Under the pieces are notes generated by a model. The model ran no database searches. It was not told the origin of the DNA and saw only the letters and a program-made list of their open reading frames with translations. From NCBI RefSeq assembly GCF_037975245.1, contig NC_092578.1:11576321-11640320 (forward strand): a stretch of DNA of 64,000 bases. Reading direction: 5' to 3'. Position numbers and translations under genes: made by a program. Origin of the DNA: Apostichopus japonicus. Lineage: Eukaryota > Echinodermata > Holothuroidea > Aspidochirotida > Stichopodidae. Below are positions 63,401 to 64,000 of the stretch, piece after piece; position 1 is the first letter of the stretch; the number at the start of each line of letters is the position of its first letter.

Positions 63401-64000
63401 CCCTGGTGACCCCTGGTGACCCCAAATGACCTTTGACCTGCACCGAAAACAAAGGGTAAGTGGCACTTTAATGGGTACTCCGGCCAACCGATCTTAAGTC
63501 GGTCCGACATAACCCACTTGAGATATCTCGTTGACAAGATTTTGACTTTTTGACCCCTGGTGACCCCAAATGACCTTTGACCAGCACTGAATACAAAGGG
63601 TAAGTGGCACTTGAATGGGTACTACGGCCAACCGATCTTAAGTCGGTCCGACAATACCCACTTGAGATATCTCGTTGACAAGATTTTGACCATTTGACCA
63701 CTGGTGACCCCCGGTGACCCCAAATGACCTTTAACCTGCACCGAAAACAAAGGGTAAGTGGCACTTGAATGGGTACTCCGGCCAACCGATCTTAAGTCGG
63801 TCCGACATTACCCACTTGAGATATCTCGTTGACAAGATTTTGACCATTTGACCCCTGATGACCCCAAATGACCTTTGACCTGCACCGAAAACAAAGGGTA
63901 AGTGGCACTTGAATGGGTACTCCGGCCAACCGATCTTATGTCGGTCCGACATTACCGACTTGAGATATCTCGTTGACAAGATTTTGACCATTTGACCCCT
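60471..64000. repeat. Right end of the window, still satellite
   Basis: From about 60.47 to 61.86 kb the order matches 35.47-36.9 kb at an offset of 25002 bp. The rest is a mosaic of 48-50 kb and 61 kb type monomers. Private variants near the end are TTTGACTTTTTGACCCC (63541-63557) and ATTACCGACTTG (about 63951). GGCACTTTAATGGG (about 63467) is shared with about 39190 and 48421. The array is still running at base 64000. Confidence 0.85.

Larger units (their letters stand above)
1..64000. repeat. Satellite DNA array, ~144 bp monomer, entire window
   Basis: The sequence from first to last base is a head-to-tail tandem array in one orientation. The start motif ACAAAGGGTAAG recurs at 1, 145, 289, 433 (as GCGAAGGG) and so on, every 144 bp or at 144 plus multiples of 10 bp. 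No stretch of unrelated sequence interrupts it, so there is no intergenic region or gene to describe separately. Dividing 64000 by the mean period of the large repeats (about 147 bp) gives roughly 435 monomers. Monomers differ at a limited set of positions (about 32, 37-38, 45, 48-49, 62-63, 68, 128-137) and in the number of a 10 bp module. Both edges lie inside the array. This organisation is that of eukaryotic heterochromatic satellites. I do not recognise a named family, and centromeric location is only a possibility. Confidence 0.98.

Noticed and set aside
1-64000. CRISPR array
   Set aside because: Repeats are directly contiguous, about 144 bp long and related along their whole length. 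There are no unique spacers and no cas genes.
1-64000. Transposable element or fragments of one
   Set aside because: No terminal inverted repeats, LTRs, poly(A) tail, target-site duplications or transposase/reverse-transcriptase similarity were seen. The unit is purely tandem.
1-64000. Telomeric repeat, rDNA spacer or tRNA/5S arrays
   Set aside because: No telomere-type hexamers, and no recognisable tRNA A/B boxes, 5S or rRNA sequence in the monomer.

Overview
The whole 64 kb window is satellite DNA. It is one uninterrupted head-to-tail array of a ~144 bp monomer (about 435 copies, estimated from the mean period). I see no unique sequence, gene, RNA gene, transposon or flanking DNA at either edge, so the array is cut at both ends and its true length is unknown. 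Such an array points to a eukaryotic, probably animal, genome and to heterochromatin (centromeric, pericentromeric or subtelomeric). The species cannot be told from the sequence. GC of the first monomer is 70/144 (about 49%). It holds 6 CpGs, an observed/expected ratio of about 0.7, so CpG is only mildly depleted.

Each monomer has two halves. The left half (monomer positions 1-81) is rich in short dyads: AAGTGGCACTT, GTCGGTCCGAC, GAGATATCTC and a longer-range TGGGTA/TACCCA pair. The right half (84-135) is a cluster of TGAC motifs at 7-11 bp spacing. Read on the minus strand it is a run of RGGTCA nuclear-receptor half-sites ending in a perfect DR1 (AGGTCA-A-AGGTCA). In this half a 10 bp module, ACCCCTGGTG, varies from one to four copies. 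It accounts for most monomer length variation (144, 154, 164, 174 bp).

Above the monomer there are nested higher-order repeats. They are: a 3557 bp unit (2612-6168, 6169-9725); a 730 bp unit near 12.2-13.7 kb; a 4410 bp unit (17316-21725, 21726-26135); a ~6.2 kb block shared by 13.5-19.8 kb and 26.1-32.2 kb; and a 9231 bp unit (30121-39351, 39352-48582) that itself contains a 1614 bp tandem duplication. From 48.6 kb to the end the array is a mosaic of shorter pieces of these blocks. Unit sizes equal whole numbers of 144 bp monomers plus the expected module insertions (inferred 24-, 30- and 63-mers).

Long open frames occur on the minus strand because 144 is divisible by 3 and one minus frame has no stop in the common monomer. 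I regard these as by-products, not genes. The points most worth follow-up are the arrayed DR1/half-site cluster, the minus-strand G-quadruplex potential of three- and four-module monomers, the near-perfect 9.2 kb duplication, and the crossover scar at 32434-32577.
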